A stretch of DNA of 64,000 nt from CAMREV01 sp051650525 (GTDB lineage Bacteria > Bacillota_I > Bacilli_A > Mycoplasmatales > Mycoplasmoidaceae): positions 62,001-126,000 of the forward strand of contig JBOFJE010000012.1 in NCBI GenBank assembly GCA_051650525.1, in the 5' to 3' direction. The position numbers and the translations under genes were made by a program. This document shows positions 43,003 to 54,774 of this stretch, piece by piece (the first letter of the stretch is position 1; each line of letters opens with the position of its first letter). A model generated the notes under the pieces. That model was not told where the DNA came from, did not search any database, and saw nothing but the letters and a program-made list of their open reading frames with translations.

Positions 43003-43875
43003 TTACTTATAATTAATTAAATTTTTTATTATTATTTCAACTTCCTTCTTAAATCTTATATCCTTATAAGCTTCAGAGATCAAACATTTAATATAGCCTA
43101 ATTTATTTCCTGTATCATGTCGTTCTCCAATAATAATTTTCCCATAAACTTTCTCCTTTTCGAGTAATAAATTAATTGAATTTGAGATTTCAATCTCATT
43201 ATTCTTATCACTAGTAGTTCTTTCTATACAACAAAATATTTTAGGAGTAAAAATATAACGTCCAATTATAGCCATATTCGAAGGAGCATTCTTTAAAGTT
43301 GGTTTTTCAATAATGTTATCTACTAAAATTAAATTATTATAATTATTAGATTTTATAATTCCATACTTATGAACATCTTCATCTTTAACTTCTTGAACAC
43401 CTAAAACTGAAGATTTTGTTTCGTTAAATTTTTCTATGCATTGTCCAATTCCAGAAATATTAGAATTATTGGTAAAAATTAAGTCATCAGGCAGTAAAAC
43501 AGCAAAAGGTTCATTGCCAACAAAATCCTTGGCGCAATAAATAGCATGTCCTAAACCTAATGGTTCGGACTGAATAATATATCTAATTTTAATACCTGAA
43601 TTATTATTTTTTATTTGATTCAATAATTCTTTTTTGCCATTTTTAGTTAAAAAATCCTCAAGTAACACATTTTGACTGAAATAATTAATAATAGAATCTT
43701 TTTTTGGATTAATAATAATTGCAATTTCCTCAATACCAGCACTCATTGCTTCATTTACAATATAATCAATAGCAGGTTTGTCAATTATTGGAAGTAGTTC
43801 TTTTGCAACAGATTTAGTAAATGGCAAAAATCTTGTTCCAAAACCAGCAGCAGGAATAACAGCTTTTTTAATCAT
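43003..43875 (-). CDS. galU: UTP-glucose-1-phosphate uridylyltransferase
   Basis: A 290-residue nucleotidyltransferase making UDP-glucose, used for glycolipids or capsule. It shows AVIPAAGFGTRFLPFTKSV, then ELLPIIDKPAIDYIV, the catalytic AVLLPDDL and the late GERHDTGNKLGY. The start uses AAAGGA about 8 bases upstream. It follows the coiled-coil gene by 11 bases and precedes cdaA by 18. Confidence 0.96.
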   Translation of the reverse strand: MIKKAVIPAAGFGTRFLPFTKSVAKELLPIIDKPAIDYIVNEAMSAGIEEIAIIINPKKDSIINYFSQNVLLEDFLTKNGKKELLNQIKNNNSGIKIRYIIQSEPLGLGHAIYCAKDFVGNEPFAVLLPDDLIFTNNSNISGIGQCIEKFNETKSSVLGVQEVKDEDVHKYGIIKSNNYNNLILVDNIIEKPTLKNAPSNMAIIGRYIFTPKIFCCIERTTSDKNNEIEISNSINLLLEKEKVYGKIIIGERHDTGNKLGYIKCLISEAYKDIRFKKEVEIIIKNLINYK

Positions 43876-43886
43876 ATATATATCCT

Positions 43887-45833
43887 TTAATCTTTAAATA
43901 ATGTTATTCATTTTAAATCGTATAAATAAGATAAAGGGTTTGAATCATCAATTTCATTTTTATTTTCATCAACAACAGAATAAACTAAATTTTCTTTAGA
44001 AATTAATAATCTTAAAATAACATGTATTTTTAAATCATCATTATAATCAGTAATCTGAATTTGGCATAATAGTTGTTCTTTATCTTCGAATTCATTTTGA
44101 ATATTAAAGTAATATTTAACATTTCTAAAAATAATTCCATCATAATTATTTAATTCAAGAGGAAATTTATTATCCAAAAGATATAAGGAATTAACACCTT
44201 TTTTAGAATCTTTATCCTTTATACACCACTTCATTCCAGAACGAATACCATACCTTATAACTCCATTTAAAATATATGGAATTGCTTTAAAAATATAAAT
44301 TTTTTGATTATTAAAATTAATTTTTTCAGCATTAAAAGACTCAATGTTATTTTTTTGATCTTTAATTTCATTATAATATTTTTTAATTGCTTCAAAACGT
44401 TCTGAAGTATAATCATAAATTTTTTCACTAATGGATTGAATTCTAGAAATTTTATTTTCAATATTCTCATGAATTTTTATTTCACTATTCTTTACTATTT
44501 CAATGATATTATCCTTAAAATTATCAATATTAAAGTAAGCACCTTGACCTTCTTTATCAATAGCTAATATTTTATTTGATGTTCCAAATAAACACTTTTC
44601 AAACATCTCCTTAAAACTAATTTTATTGAATAATTCAGAAATATCCATTTTTTGATTTAATTGATTAATGTATGATTCAGAAATAGTCACCAAATTTTCA
44701 TTTACAACATCTTTATATTTGTCTCATGATTTTTGAATAATTAAAATCTTTTCTTTGTTATTTAATAATTCTGATTCCATCTTTTGAATTTTTAAATTTA
44801 TATCATTTTGATTTAATCTTTTATTTAATTCAGAATTTAAATCTATTTTTAAAGTATTTATCTGATCTGATAAAAAACTTTTATCTGCTTTATCATCTAA
44901 TATTTTTTCGAATTTATCCAATTTAAAATTAAAATTATTTGTTTTTAAATCTATACTATTATTCAATTTCATTTCTAATTCATCATCATTTTTAGATAAA
45001 TTATTTAGATCAATTTTTTTAATTTTCGTTTCTAGTTCTGAAATTTGATTGGCAATTGAAATATTACTATCCACAATTTCAATTGTTTTTTCATTGGATA
45101 AACTTATTTGGATTAAATCTAATTTATTTTGTAATTTTTCTATCAATGTTAAAGAATTATTTGGCAATAATACATTTTTTTTAGACAATAAATTACTTAG
45201 ATATAAACTAGAAAAAGTTGATTTATCACTAATATTATTATCGTCAATCATTAAATAATCATTGGCTGAGATACTTTTATTAATTTCTGAATTATTCTTC
45301 AAATTTTCCTTATAACTTAAATTATTTTTTAAATCTAAATAAACTTTATTTTCATCATATATAGAAGGTTTATTATTTTTATATATTTCTTCTTTTTTTA
45401 CTAAATTTATCTTATTCTTATCTAAATCATCTAGTAATTTATTTTGGATTTTAAAAACATTGTCACTAATTGTTTTTTTCTTTTTATTAAAAAAATTTAT
45501 AATGAAATCTATCGTTTCTATATTTTGAAAATCAAAAACATGCAAATTAGAATTTAAAAATTCAATTAATAAATCACATTTTCTAAAACCATCACTATTT
45601 ATTTTTTTAATTTGAGTTAAATCTTTATAGTCATAGGTTTTGTATGAATGATTTGATTGACTATCAATTTCAAAAATAATAATATTGTTATCTAAAAAAG
45701 CTAATAAATGAGTCTTATCAAATTTCTTTTGAACTATGTAGGCTTCTATTTCTTGATTATTTAATTTTTCTTTTAAAAAATTAAGTTGATCATTTTTAAG
45801 TCTTAAGGCTTTAAAATCAAATATTTTTTTCAT
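43887..45833 (-). CDS. Coiled-coil protein of unknown function (648 aa)
   Basis: Not recognised. Residues 1-115 look like a compact alpha/beta domain with alternating hydrophobic strands, perhaps PH-like. Residues 116-380 are highly charged, Asn/Lys-rich and heptad-like (coiled coil). Residues 380-490 contain more helices, and the last 150 form a second globular domain with IPYILNGVIRYGIRSGMKW. There is no signal peptide and no membrane helix, so it is probably cytoplasmic, perhaps structural. TGA codons at 44721 and 43908 are Trp; without them it looks like two genes. It leads galU-cdaA-mgtE. Confidence 0.75.
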
Positions 45834-45938
45834 TCAATACTCCAGACTACTATTAATAATATAAATTATATTTCATAATCTATATTTTTAGTAATAAATA
45901 TGATAAAATAAAGATAAATATGAAACGGTGGTGAAATA

Positions 45939-46133
45939 ATGCCGAAAATTTTAGTTAAAAATAAAGATTTTGAAGCTGCATTAAGAAACTTTAAAAGAGT
46001 CACATCTGAGACAAGAAAAGATAGTAAAAAACATGAATTTCATTTAAAAAAAGGTTTGCTTTTAAGAGAAAAATCAAAAGCTGCTGAAAAAAAAAGAATT
46101 ATTGCCTTAAAAAGAAAAAAACCAAGTTGATAA
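45939..46133 (+). CDS. rpsU: Ribosomal protein bS21
   Basis: A 64-residue basic protein. It shows VKNKDFEAALRNFKRVTSETR and a Lys-rich tail KKRIIALKRKKPS. The codon after Ser is TGA, followed by TAA, so the true end is PSW under code 4. GGTGGTG upstream is the ribosome site. A hairpin terminator follows at once. Confidence 0.93.
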
Positions 46134-46135
46134 AT

Positions 46136-46162
46136 AAAAATAGGATTCTAAATCCTATTTTT
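46136..46162. terminator. Bidirectional terminator between rpsU and the acidic protein
   Basis: AAAAATAGGAT (46136-46146) pairs with ATCCTATTTTT (46152-46162). The T-run suits rpsU, and the A-run makes it usable by the opposing gene. Confidence 0.8.
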
Positions 46163-46587
46163 TATTTCATTGATGATTTTTTAAATTCTAAATACAATCT
46201 TTCCAATTCTTTAATATCGTCATCTATTAATTTATCCCGCAATTTTTGTTGTTGAATGTGATTATGATATGTTTTATCAATCTTATTTTCATTAAAATCA
46301 TAATTTAATAAATCATATTTAGTATTATAATTTTCTTCTTCTAAATTGTCATCATCTTTTAAAAAACTGTCTTTAAAAGAATAAGTGAAATCGTAACCTT
46401 CTGTTTTTGCATTATTATTAATATTATCAGAAATTATATAATCATCAGAGTGATCATTTAAAGCCTCTTCTAGAGCTAAATCTAATTTAGATTTCTTAAG
46501 ATTATCCTTACTGATGTTTTTTTTCTCTTTTGCTTTTAAAAAAGATAAATCTAATTCTTTTTGCATTTTATAAATATTACCTTTCAT
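46162..46587 (-). CDS. Acidic hypothetical protein (141 aa)
   Basis: Not recognised. Rich in Asp, Glu, Asn and Lys with a predicted helix at each end (residues 8-45 and 110-140), and a probably disordered middle with many Tyr. No membrane segment or signal. The start at 46587 has no clear site; ATG 46566, 13 bases after AAAGG, is equally possible. It follows adhE on the same strand only in reverse order, so it is likely its own unit. Confidence 0.55.
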   Translation of the reverse strand: MKGNIYKMQKELDLSFLKAKEKKNISKDNLKKSKLDLALEEALNDHSDDYIISDNINNNAKTEGYDFTYSFKDSFLKDDDNLEEENYNTKYDLLNYDFNENKIDKTYHNHIQQQKLRDKLIDDDIKELERLYLEFKKSSMK

Positions 46588-46635
46588 TTTAAAATAATAA
46601 CATTATATTGCTTTTTTCTTTTATAAAAATAATAA

Positions 46636-49278
46636 TTATTTTATAGAAATTTCATGATAAATTTTATATTCATTTAAATCAGGTTTTGAAAGAGATGGAA
46701 TTTTACAATCTTCATGTGCATTAATAAAAATTCTCTTCAAATCTTTTATCAAAGGAATTCTTGGATTTGCACCTGTACATTGATCATCAAAAGCCTCTAT
46801 GCTCATTACATTCAAAATTTCATAAAATTTATTACTATCTACACCAAATTCTTTTGTAGATACAGGAGCATTTAAACTTTGTGTTAATTTTCTAATAGCT
46901 ATTATTAATGAATCGATTTTTTCTGCTTCTGTCTTGCCTTTTAAACCTAGTAAATCAGCAATTTTAGCATATTTGCTTCTTGTATTTGATGTCTTAAATT
47001 GAGAAAAATATCCTTGCTTTTCTCTGACATGTTCTTCTGAATTATAATAAATAACGTGGGGCAAATATATAGCATTAGCTAAACCATGAACAACATTTAA
47101 ATGTCCCCCTATTTTATGAGATAAAGAGTGAACAATTCCAAGAAAAGCATTTGCAAAAGCCATTCCAGCCATAGTAGCTGCATGAGCAACTGCTTGTCTT
47201 GATTCAGTATCTGTTGCTCCATTATCATATGCATTTTTTAAATTATCAAATAGCATCTTCAATGATTGCATAGCCAATGGATCAGTAAATTCAGAGCTTA
47301 ATATTGAAGCTATAGCTTCAATATTATGAGCTATGGCATCCAATCCTGTAGCTGCTGTCATTCCCTTTGGCAAAGACATCATTAAACTAGCATCGCAAAT
47401 TGCAACATTTGGTGTTAAAGCATAATCAGCTAGTGGATATTTAATATGAGTTTTTTCATCAGTAATAACAGCAAACGGTGTTACTTCAGAACCAGTGCCA
47501 GCAGTTGTTGGAATGCAAATTAATTTTGTCTTAGTCCCTAATTTAGGGAATTTTACAATTCTTCTTCTTATGTCAGCAAATCTCAAAGCTAAATCATCAA
47601 ATTTCACATCAGGATATTCACTAAATAATCAAATTATCTTAGCAGCATCTAAAGGTGAGCCTCCTCCAATAGCAATTAATACATCTGGCTTATAACTATT
47701 AATTACAGAAGCTCCTTTTCTACATGTCTCTATTGTTGGATTTGGTTCTACATCAGAAAAAATAGTAAAATTAATTTTTAAATCATTCAATAATTTGGAA
47801 ACTTGTTTACCATATAATGATCATATAAAATCATCAGTGATAATTCCAGCTTTTTTTACATTATCATCCTTAAAATCCTTAAATGCTTCATTAATTGCAC
47901 CAAATTTAAAATAAATTTTTGGTGGTACTCTAAATCACAACATATTTTCCCTTCTTAAAGCAACTGTTTTAATATTTAATAAATGTTTAGGTCCGATATT
48001 TTCACTAAATATGTTATTACCCCATGAACCACACCCAATAGTTAATGTCGGCATTAAGGCAAAATTATAAAGACCGCCAACTCCTCCTAATGAAGAAGGA
48101 GAATTTACAATTAAACGTCCAGTTTTAATATTATTTTTATAAATAGACAATAAATCAGGAAATTTATTTTCATCAATAAATATTGACGAAGTATGACCGG
48201 GGCCCAATTCAAGTAATTTACTTTGAATTTTAATAGCTTCATTAAAATCCTCTGCAGTATATAAGGAGACAAAAGTTGATAATTTTTCATGTGCTAAAGC
48301 ATCTTCATAATTATAACCAGTGGCAGCAACAACTAATATCTTTGCTCATTCAGGGATATTAATATCAAATATTTTAGAAAGTGCTTGTGGGTCTTTCCCA
48401 ACAATATCAGGGTTTAATAAACCAAAAGCATTTTCTTTAAACATTTTTGATTCAATTTTGGAAATATCTATTTTATTATCTAAATAAAATGCACCCTGTT
48501 TTTCAAGTTCCTTAATAAATTTATCTTTAATAGAATTTAAAACAACGATAGAGTTTTCAGTTGCACAAACTACACCATTATCAAAAGTATTAGATTGAAT
48601 TATAGATGATACAGCTAGGGGGATATTAGCACTTGAATGAATTAAGGCAGGACAATTACCAGCTCCTACACCAATTGCTGGTTTTCCAGAAGAATATGCT
48701 GCTTTAACAAGAGCACCTCCACCAGTTGCTAAAGTAAGACTAGCATCAGACATTAATTCAGATGTCAAATTTATTCCACTTCCCTTTGGAAGTCACTGAA
48801 TGATATCTTCAGGCAAACCTTCCTTAACAACAGCATCCCTAATAATCTTCGCAGCTGCAACAGTAGATTCTCAAGCTCTTGGGTGGGGAGAAATTATTAT
48901 ACTATTTCTAGTTTTTATACACAATAATATTTTAAAAATAACAGTAGAAGTAGGATTAGTAGTTGGGATTACTGCAGCAATTACTCCAATGGGTTCATAT
49001 ATTTTTTCAATTCCAGTTGATTCATTACTCTCAAAAACACCTGATGTTTGTAAATCCTTATAAGCATTATAAAAAATTTCAGAAGCAAAATGATTTTTAA
49101 CTATTTTATCTTCTATAACTCCCATTCCTGTTTCTTCAAAAGCTTTGATTGCCAATGGAATTCTTGCATCATTTGCAGCTTTAGCAGCCATATAAAAAAA
49201 ATGATCTATCTTTTCTTGACTATAATTGCTAAATTTCTCTTGAGCAATTTTAGACTTTTCGATAATATTTTTTACCAT
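46636..49278 (-). CDS. adhE: Bifunctional acetaldehyde/alcohol dehydrogenase AdhE
   Basis: An 880-residue fusion reducing acetyl-CoA to ethanol and regenerating NAD+. Residues 1-440 are the aldehyde dehydrogenase half, with the catalytic Cys in FDNGVVCATENS and a glycine loop TGGGALVKAAY. The C-terminal half is an iron alcohol dehydrogenase: GGGSPLDAAK, PTTAGTGSEVTPFAV, and metal-binding His in GIVHSLSHKIGG and NVVHGLANA. At least four TGA codons are Trp. GAGGG lies 5 bases before ATG 49278. Confidence 0.96.
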
Positions 49279-49386
49279 CTTTTCCCTCTTAAATTTATAT
49301 GACTAAATTATATAATATTTAAAAAAACAGAAACATTTTTTTAAAAAAATTTATAATAATAGAAAATGATGTGATATGGTGTGATT

Positions 49387-49593
49387 ATGAAAAAAAAAAT
49401 TTTTATCCAAAAAGATAAATGCATAAGTTGCGGGGCATGTGTTAGTATGAGCCCAAATGAATCTATTTTTTTTGACAAAGAAGGTAAGGCTGAAGTTAAT
49501 CCTTCTTTAGCAAACGAGGATGATGAAGTGGTAATTTCTGTCTGCCCCACTGAAGCAATAATTCTTAAAGAATATGATGATGATGAATCCTAA
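49387..49593 (+). CDS. Ferredoxin with one [4Fe-4S] cluster
   Basis: A 68-residue acidic electron carrier. Cys12, Cys15 and Cys18 (CISCGAC) and Cys53 (VCPTEAI) can hold one cubane. The second half-site is lost, as in Bacillus-type ferredoxins. ATG 49387 is preferred over GTG 49381 because GGTG lies 5 bases upstream of it. Divergent from adhE, and its stop overlaps that of the opposing ftsA by 3 bases. Its redox partner is not evident in the window. Confidence 0.88.
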   Translation: MKKKIFIQKDKCISCGACVSMSPNESIFFDKEGKAEVNPSLANEDDEVVISVCPTEAIILKEYDDDES

Positions 49594-50714
49594 ATACAAT
49601 AAATTAATGAGATATATTTTTTTTCTAAAAGTAAATCATTAGAATTTTTTATAATCTTGCATACTGCTGTTAAATCTAAATTTTCTTCAAGAAATTTAAT
49701 TCAATATTCAAATATGTTAGTAACAGTTAAAATTGAAATTTCTTCAATTTCATAAGTTTGTCTTTCAATTTGAAATGAGAAATTATTAATAATATCTGCT
49801 AATTCTAAAACTCATTTCTTAATTATCTTGTTTAGCATCTCCAAATTAAATTTTAAATATTGTCCAATTCCTAAATTAAATTTAATTGCTAATGGTAAAT
49901 CTTTAATTTTGATTTTTTCTTCCCTTTCATTTATATTTTTATTAAATAGAAAATAATTATGATAATTTTTCAAAATTTCAATAGCCTCATTCTCATCTAC
50001 CTCAGTAATTTCAGAAATTTTTGAGGTTAGTTTTTTAATTCCAAAATCATAATCAATAATTACTATTAATGAGTGATTATAATATAAAGAAATTGTTGTT
50101 TTTAAATCACCAATATTTACAATTACTTGTTCAAACAAATATTCCTTATTTAGAGCATTTGCCATTACTATTTCATCTGTAACAATTTGATAATTGTTAA
50201 ATTCTAATTCATTAAAAAGATCTAAATAGCAATTAATATCAATTTTTGGAATCAAAAAAAATTGAATATTAAAGGATAATTCTCCAGTTTTTCCTTCTGG
50301 AAGTGAATTATATGTAATTCCATCTATCATCCAATTCTTAACCCTTTTCCCTAAAAAGAATAATTTTTTATTATATGAATTTATTTTTGAATAAATCTGA
50401 TTTCAATTTTCATATGATAATTTCTCTTTAACAATATACAAATCTGATTTTTGTTCCTTAATAATTAGGTTATCTAGAGGAATGTTGTATACAACATTTA
50501 AAGGATATTCTCCAAATTTTTCTAAAATTTCTTCAAAAATTTTAAAAAGTTTTTTTTGAATTTCGTACTTATCAATAATGAATGAATTAAGGATTAATCC
50601 CCTTGCAGAAAAACTACTTGTAAATAACGGTATTACATTTCTACCTTCTCTTACTCCAACTAAAATTTTTATCTCATAGTTACCAAATGATATAACTAAT
50701 GTTTTATTATTCAT
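49590..50714 (-). CDS. ftsA: FtsA-like cell division protein (divergent)
   Basis: A 374-residue actin-fold protein, shorter than the usual 420. The start LVISFGNYEIKILVGVREG is the phosphate-1 region. The stretch VIVNIGDLKTTISLYYN, a Gly, then SKISEITEVDENEAIEILKN aligns with the phosphate-2 region of FtsA (normally DIGGGTTDIAV), though most Gly are replaced. Nucleotide binding may be weak. The start overlaps the rsmH end by 8 bases with GGAG in place. It probably tethers FtsZ, though the C-terminal amphipathic helix is not obvious. MG_223-like proteins sit in this same position in other mollicutes. Confidence 0.72.
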
Positions 50715-51636
50715 AGCATTTCTCCAAACATCATATTTTTGCACTTCTTTCCCTTCTATTATCAATATTAGAGTCATAAAAAATTCTATAATTATGTTTT
50801 ATAATTTTAAATTTTTGAGATATATTTTTTACAATTGGTATTTCCTTTGGAATTTCATTAATGCTTAATTTTCTAAAAACAGCCTTGACTATTTTTTCTT
50901 CTAATGAATGGAAAGTTATAATAACAATCCTACCTTTTATATTTAATAATTTACTAGCAGAAAAAATTGCATGTTCTAACTGCTCTAACTCTTGATTAAT
51001 TTCAATTCTAATTGCCTGAAAATATAATCTAGCAGGATGTTTTTTTTTAAATAACTCTTTTCTATTCACATTAGATTTTATAATGTCAACTAACTGGTTG
51101 CTATAAATAATGGGTTCTTTTTTTCTGCTTTCAACAATAGCATCAACAACATAATTTGGAAATCTGATCTCTCCATATTTTTTAAAAATATAACTTAATT
51201 TTTCTTTTGGATAATCTGCTAGTAAATTTATAGCGCTAAATTTTTGATTCTGGTCCATCCTCATATCTAATATATTTTTACCATGATAGCTAAATCCTCT
51301 TTCTTTCTCATCCAATTGAGGGGAAGATACACCTAAATCGAATAATATTCCATCCAAATTATTAATATTATAATCAACTGCTATTCTATAAAGTTCACCG
51401 AATTTATCCTTGATGAAGCAAGCATTTAAATTTTTAAAATTTTCTTTTGCATAAATGGCAGCATCATTATCACAATCTATCATTCATAAAAATCCATCAT
51501 TTTTTAGTAAATCTAAAATTAGTCTTGAATGTCCTCCTCTTCCAAAAGTACAATCTAAATATTTTCCATAATTATTAACTTTTAAAAGAGAGATAGCTTC
51601 TTTTAAAAATACAGGTTTATGAATATTGCTACTCAT
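50707..51636 (-). CDS. rsmH: 16S rRNA (cytosine-N4)-methyltransferase RsmH (MraW)
   Basis: A 309-residue enzyme methylating C1402 of 16S rRNA. The SAM motif is DCTFGRGGHS, followed by MIDCDNDAA, DGILFDLGVSSPQLD, RGFSYHGKNILDMRMD and TFHSLEEKIVK. The codon after SAKI is TGA (Trp), so the protein ends eight residues later at 50707, overlapping ftsA. Its own start overlaps the aspS end by 8 bases with GGGG as site. Confidence 0.95.
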
Positions 51637-53371
51637 TTTTCCCCTTTTTTAAAATAGGAGATAAATCAAGTTCATTTCATAAATCCATCCCAATTTTAGT
51701 AGGAGAATTAAGCATTGAGTCAATACCAGCAGAATTTTTTGGGAATGCAATAACATCTCGGATATTATCAACATTTAATAATATCATTAAAAGTCTGTCA
51801 ATCCCTATGGCAATACCACCGCATGGAGGTGCTCCATATTTTAATGCCTTCATGAAACATCCAAAATCTTCTTCAATTTTTTTAGAAGTTAAACCAATTA
51901 ATGAAAACATTCTTTCTTGAATCTTATAATCAGAAATTCTAATAGAGCCACCACCAATTTCATAACCATTTAAAATTAAGTCATATGATCTAGCCTTGGC
52001 ATTTTTTGGCGATTTATCAAAATCATTATAATTATCTTTATTAGGAGAGGTGAAGGGATGATGCAAAGCTGAATATTTTAATTTTTTATCATCATATTCA
52101 AATAATGGTCAATCAATAACTCATGCAAATTTATATTCTTCTTTGCTGATTAGTTTTGTTAATTTAATAAATTCAGATCTTACCAATCCTAAGCTTTGAG
52201 TTACAATATTTTTTTTATCACAAATAATTATTAAAGTCCCTTTTAATATATTTTGATCTTTAAAAATATCTTTTATAATATTGAATTCAATAAAATTCTT
52301 TTCAGAAGAAATCACTGATTCATCCATTTGAAAAGAAATAATCTTTTTTGCTCCTTTGTCTTTTGCAAATTTTTCTAATTTTTTTAATTCAATTTTAGTT
52401 AAAAAATGATTTTCAAAAATAATACCTTTTATTTCAAAATTATTTAAAATAGCATTATTAAAAATAATAAATTGTGAATTCTTAAAAAAATTTTTTAGTT
52501 CAATAATTTTAAAAGAAAATCGTAAATCTGGTTTGTCAGAACCATACAATCTGATTGTGTCATTATATGAAATTCTTTCAAAAGGAATTATTAACTCCTT
52601 GTTGAATAAACCTTTAAACAAATATCTAAACATTTCTTCAATTTCTTTATATATATCTTCCTCATCAATAAAGGACATTTCTATATCTAACTGAGTAAAT
52701 TCTGGTTGTCTATCTAATCTTAAATTTTCATTTCTAAAACAACGGGCAATTTGAAAGTACTTCAAAAATCCACTAATCATTAGTAATTGCTTATATATTT
52801 GTGGTGATTGTGGCAAAGCATAAGCAAAATTATTGCCAGATGGAACTAAATAATCCCTTGCCCCCTCAGGAGTTTGTTTTGATAAAATTGGAGTTTCGAT
52901 CTCAATATATTCTTTGGAATGAAAATATTGTCTAATCATAAATAAAATTTTTGAGCGAAAAACAATATTGTTTTTCTGATTATTTCTTCTTAAATCAAGA
53001 TATCTAAATTTTAATCGAATATCCTCTAAAGCATCAGTTTGATCGCATATTAATAATGGTGGAGTTATGGATTTTGAATATATAAATAAATTATCTAATG
53101 ATATTTCATATTCTCCAAGTTTTAAATTTTTATTAATTTCTTTTCTTTTGGATAAATGACCTTCTATTCTAACCACTGATTCTTTAGTTAATGAAATAAT
53201 ATCATTGTAGTGTTTATTTTTATTATCTAAAATGACTTGGCATTCAGCAGTTTTATCATAGACTATAAGAAAAATAATAGAACCTAATTTCTTTATTCTT
53301 TTTACTCATCCATTTATAATAATTTTTTTATTCAAATTATTAATAATAATAATTTCAGAAATATTTTGCAT
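51629..53371 (-). CDS. aspS: Aspartyl-tRNA synthetase
   Basis: A 580-residue class II synthetase. The N-terminal OB-fold (NGWVKRIKKLGSIIFLIVYD) binds the anticodon. Motif 2 is RCFRNENLRLDRQPEFTQLD, and motif 3 is GGIAIGIDRLLMILL. The bacterial GAD insertion occupies the middle. Start at ATG 53371 with AGGG upstream. TGA Trp codons split it into two under the standard code. The end overlaps rsmH. Confidence 0.96.
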
Positions 53372-53443
53372 ACTTGCCCTTTATTGATATAAATAATATT
53401 TTTATTATACAAAAATGTTAAATCTTCTAAATAATTAAATTTA

Positions 53444-53480
53444 AATAATAAAAAACAGAGCAACTCTGTTTTTTATTATT
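53444..53480 (-). terminator. Terminator of the pgi unit
   Basis: CAGAG pairs with CTCTG around a 3-base loop, extended by long A/T arms. The 17-bp stem overlaps the pgi stop codon and has T-runs on the reverse strand. Confidence 0.8.
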
Positions 53481-54753
53481 TATTTATAATATTTTTCATC
53501 TCTGTTTTATAAACTTCTACACCTGGTTGATCAAAAGGGTTAACATTATTTAACAAAGCACTTCCTGCAGCAGATAATGCAAAAAATGCCATAATAGAGC
53601 CGAAACAATATAAATTATCACCCTCAAAAGAAATTTTTATGTTAGGAATATGATTAATCCTGCTTCTCCAAACAGCAAGCTCAATAATTTCATTAAGTTC
53701 TTTAACTGTTTTTCCATTAAAATTATCAAGATTATCATCATTTAAAAAAACTGATTTCAACAGAAAAGTTTTATTAACATTATTTAAACATATCAATGAT
53801 GTTTCAAAAAAAGCATTGCTACCAGATTGGTACAACTGACCAATAGAATGCAAATCCTGGCTGTAATTAGCAATTGTTGGAATTATAGAAGGAATTTTTT
53901 TTCCCTCAGATTCTGCAAAAATTTGCTTGTAATGCTCACCAATGTATCTTAAACTATTTTCATATGTATTAAAAACTTCAACATTTTTATTAAATTTATT
54001 TAACATTTCATTTCTTATAGCAGCATAAATAAAAGCATCACAATGTTCATCATTATTCTTGAAATTATTAATCACATCATTTCAACCTTTTAGTGCCACA
54101 TAATAATCAAGATCAAGTAATGCTAGAGGCAATAATGAAATTGATGTTAAAGAAGAATATCTGCCACCAATTCCATTTGGGATTGATAATTTTCAGAATT
54201 TTTCCTTTTTGGTAATATTATTTAAAATGCCAGAATTCAAATCAGTAATAGCAGCAACTCTTAAATAATATTCCTTTCCATATTTATTATGCAAAGCATT
54301 CCTAAAAATCTTAAAATTAACAGCTGTTTCAAATGTTGTTCCTGATTTTGAAACCACTATTATTGACCAATTTTTATCTTCTAGAAAATTCAGTAAACTA
54401 AAAATATCATTTTGATCTAAATTACTAATGAAATGGAATTTAATTTTATCTTCGTATTTTAATGAATTCATTTCAATAGCTGCTCTTGCTCCTATATAAG
54501 AACCACCAATTCCAATATAAATTACATGTTTAATTTTCATTTTTTTTCAAAATGATTTTATTTCCATTATATTTTTATCATCAAATTGATAAAAATTTTT
54601 ATTAGGAAAATTCAGTCATTCTAAAAAATCACTGCCTTGGCATTTTTTATTTATTAAATTTAATTTAATATTTTTTAATTTATTATTATATATTTCAATA
54701 ATCTTATTCTTTGATCCAATAATATTTTCATTTCAACATAAACTAATCATCAT
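53476..54753 (-). CDS. pgi: Glucose-6-phosphate isomerase
   Basis: A 425-residue glycolytic enzyme. The phosphate-binding IGIGGSYIGARAAIEM and VVSKSGTTFETAVNF are clear. The catalytic Glu region is QLYQSGSNAFFETSL. The C-terminal Lys/His region includes NPFDQPGVEVYK. Two adjacent ATG codons (54753 and 54750) follow GAAGG; the second has better spacing. It lies 21 bases after sodA and is likely co-transcribed. Confidence 0.95.
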
Positions 54754-54774
54754 TTAACCTTCAATATTTTAAAA

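Noticed and set aside
46636..49278. adhE as a pseudogene broken into four pieces
   Set aside because: All breaks are TGA codons in the same frame at conserved Trp or aromatic positions; no TAA, TAG or frameshift was seen.
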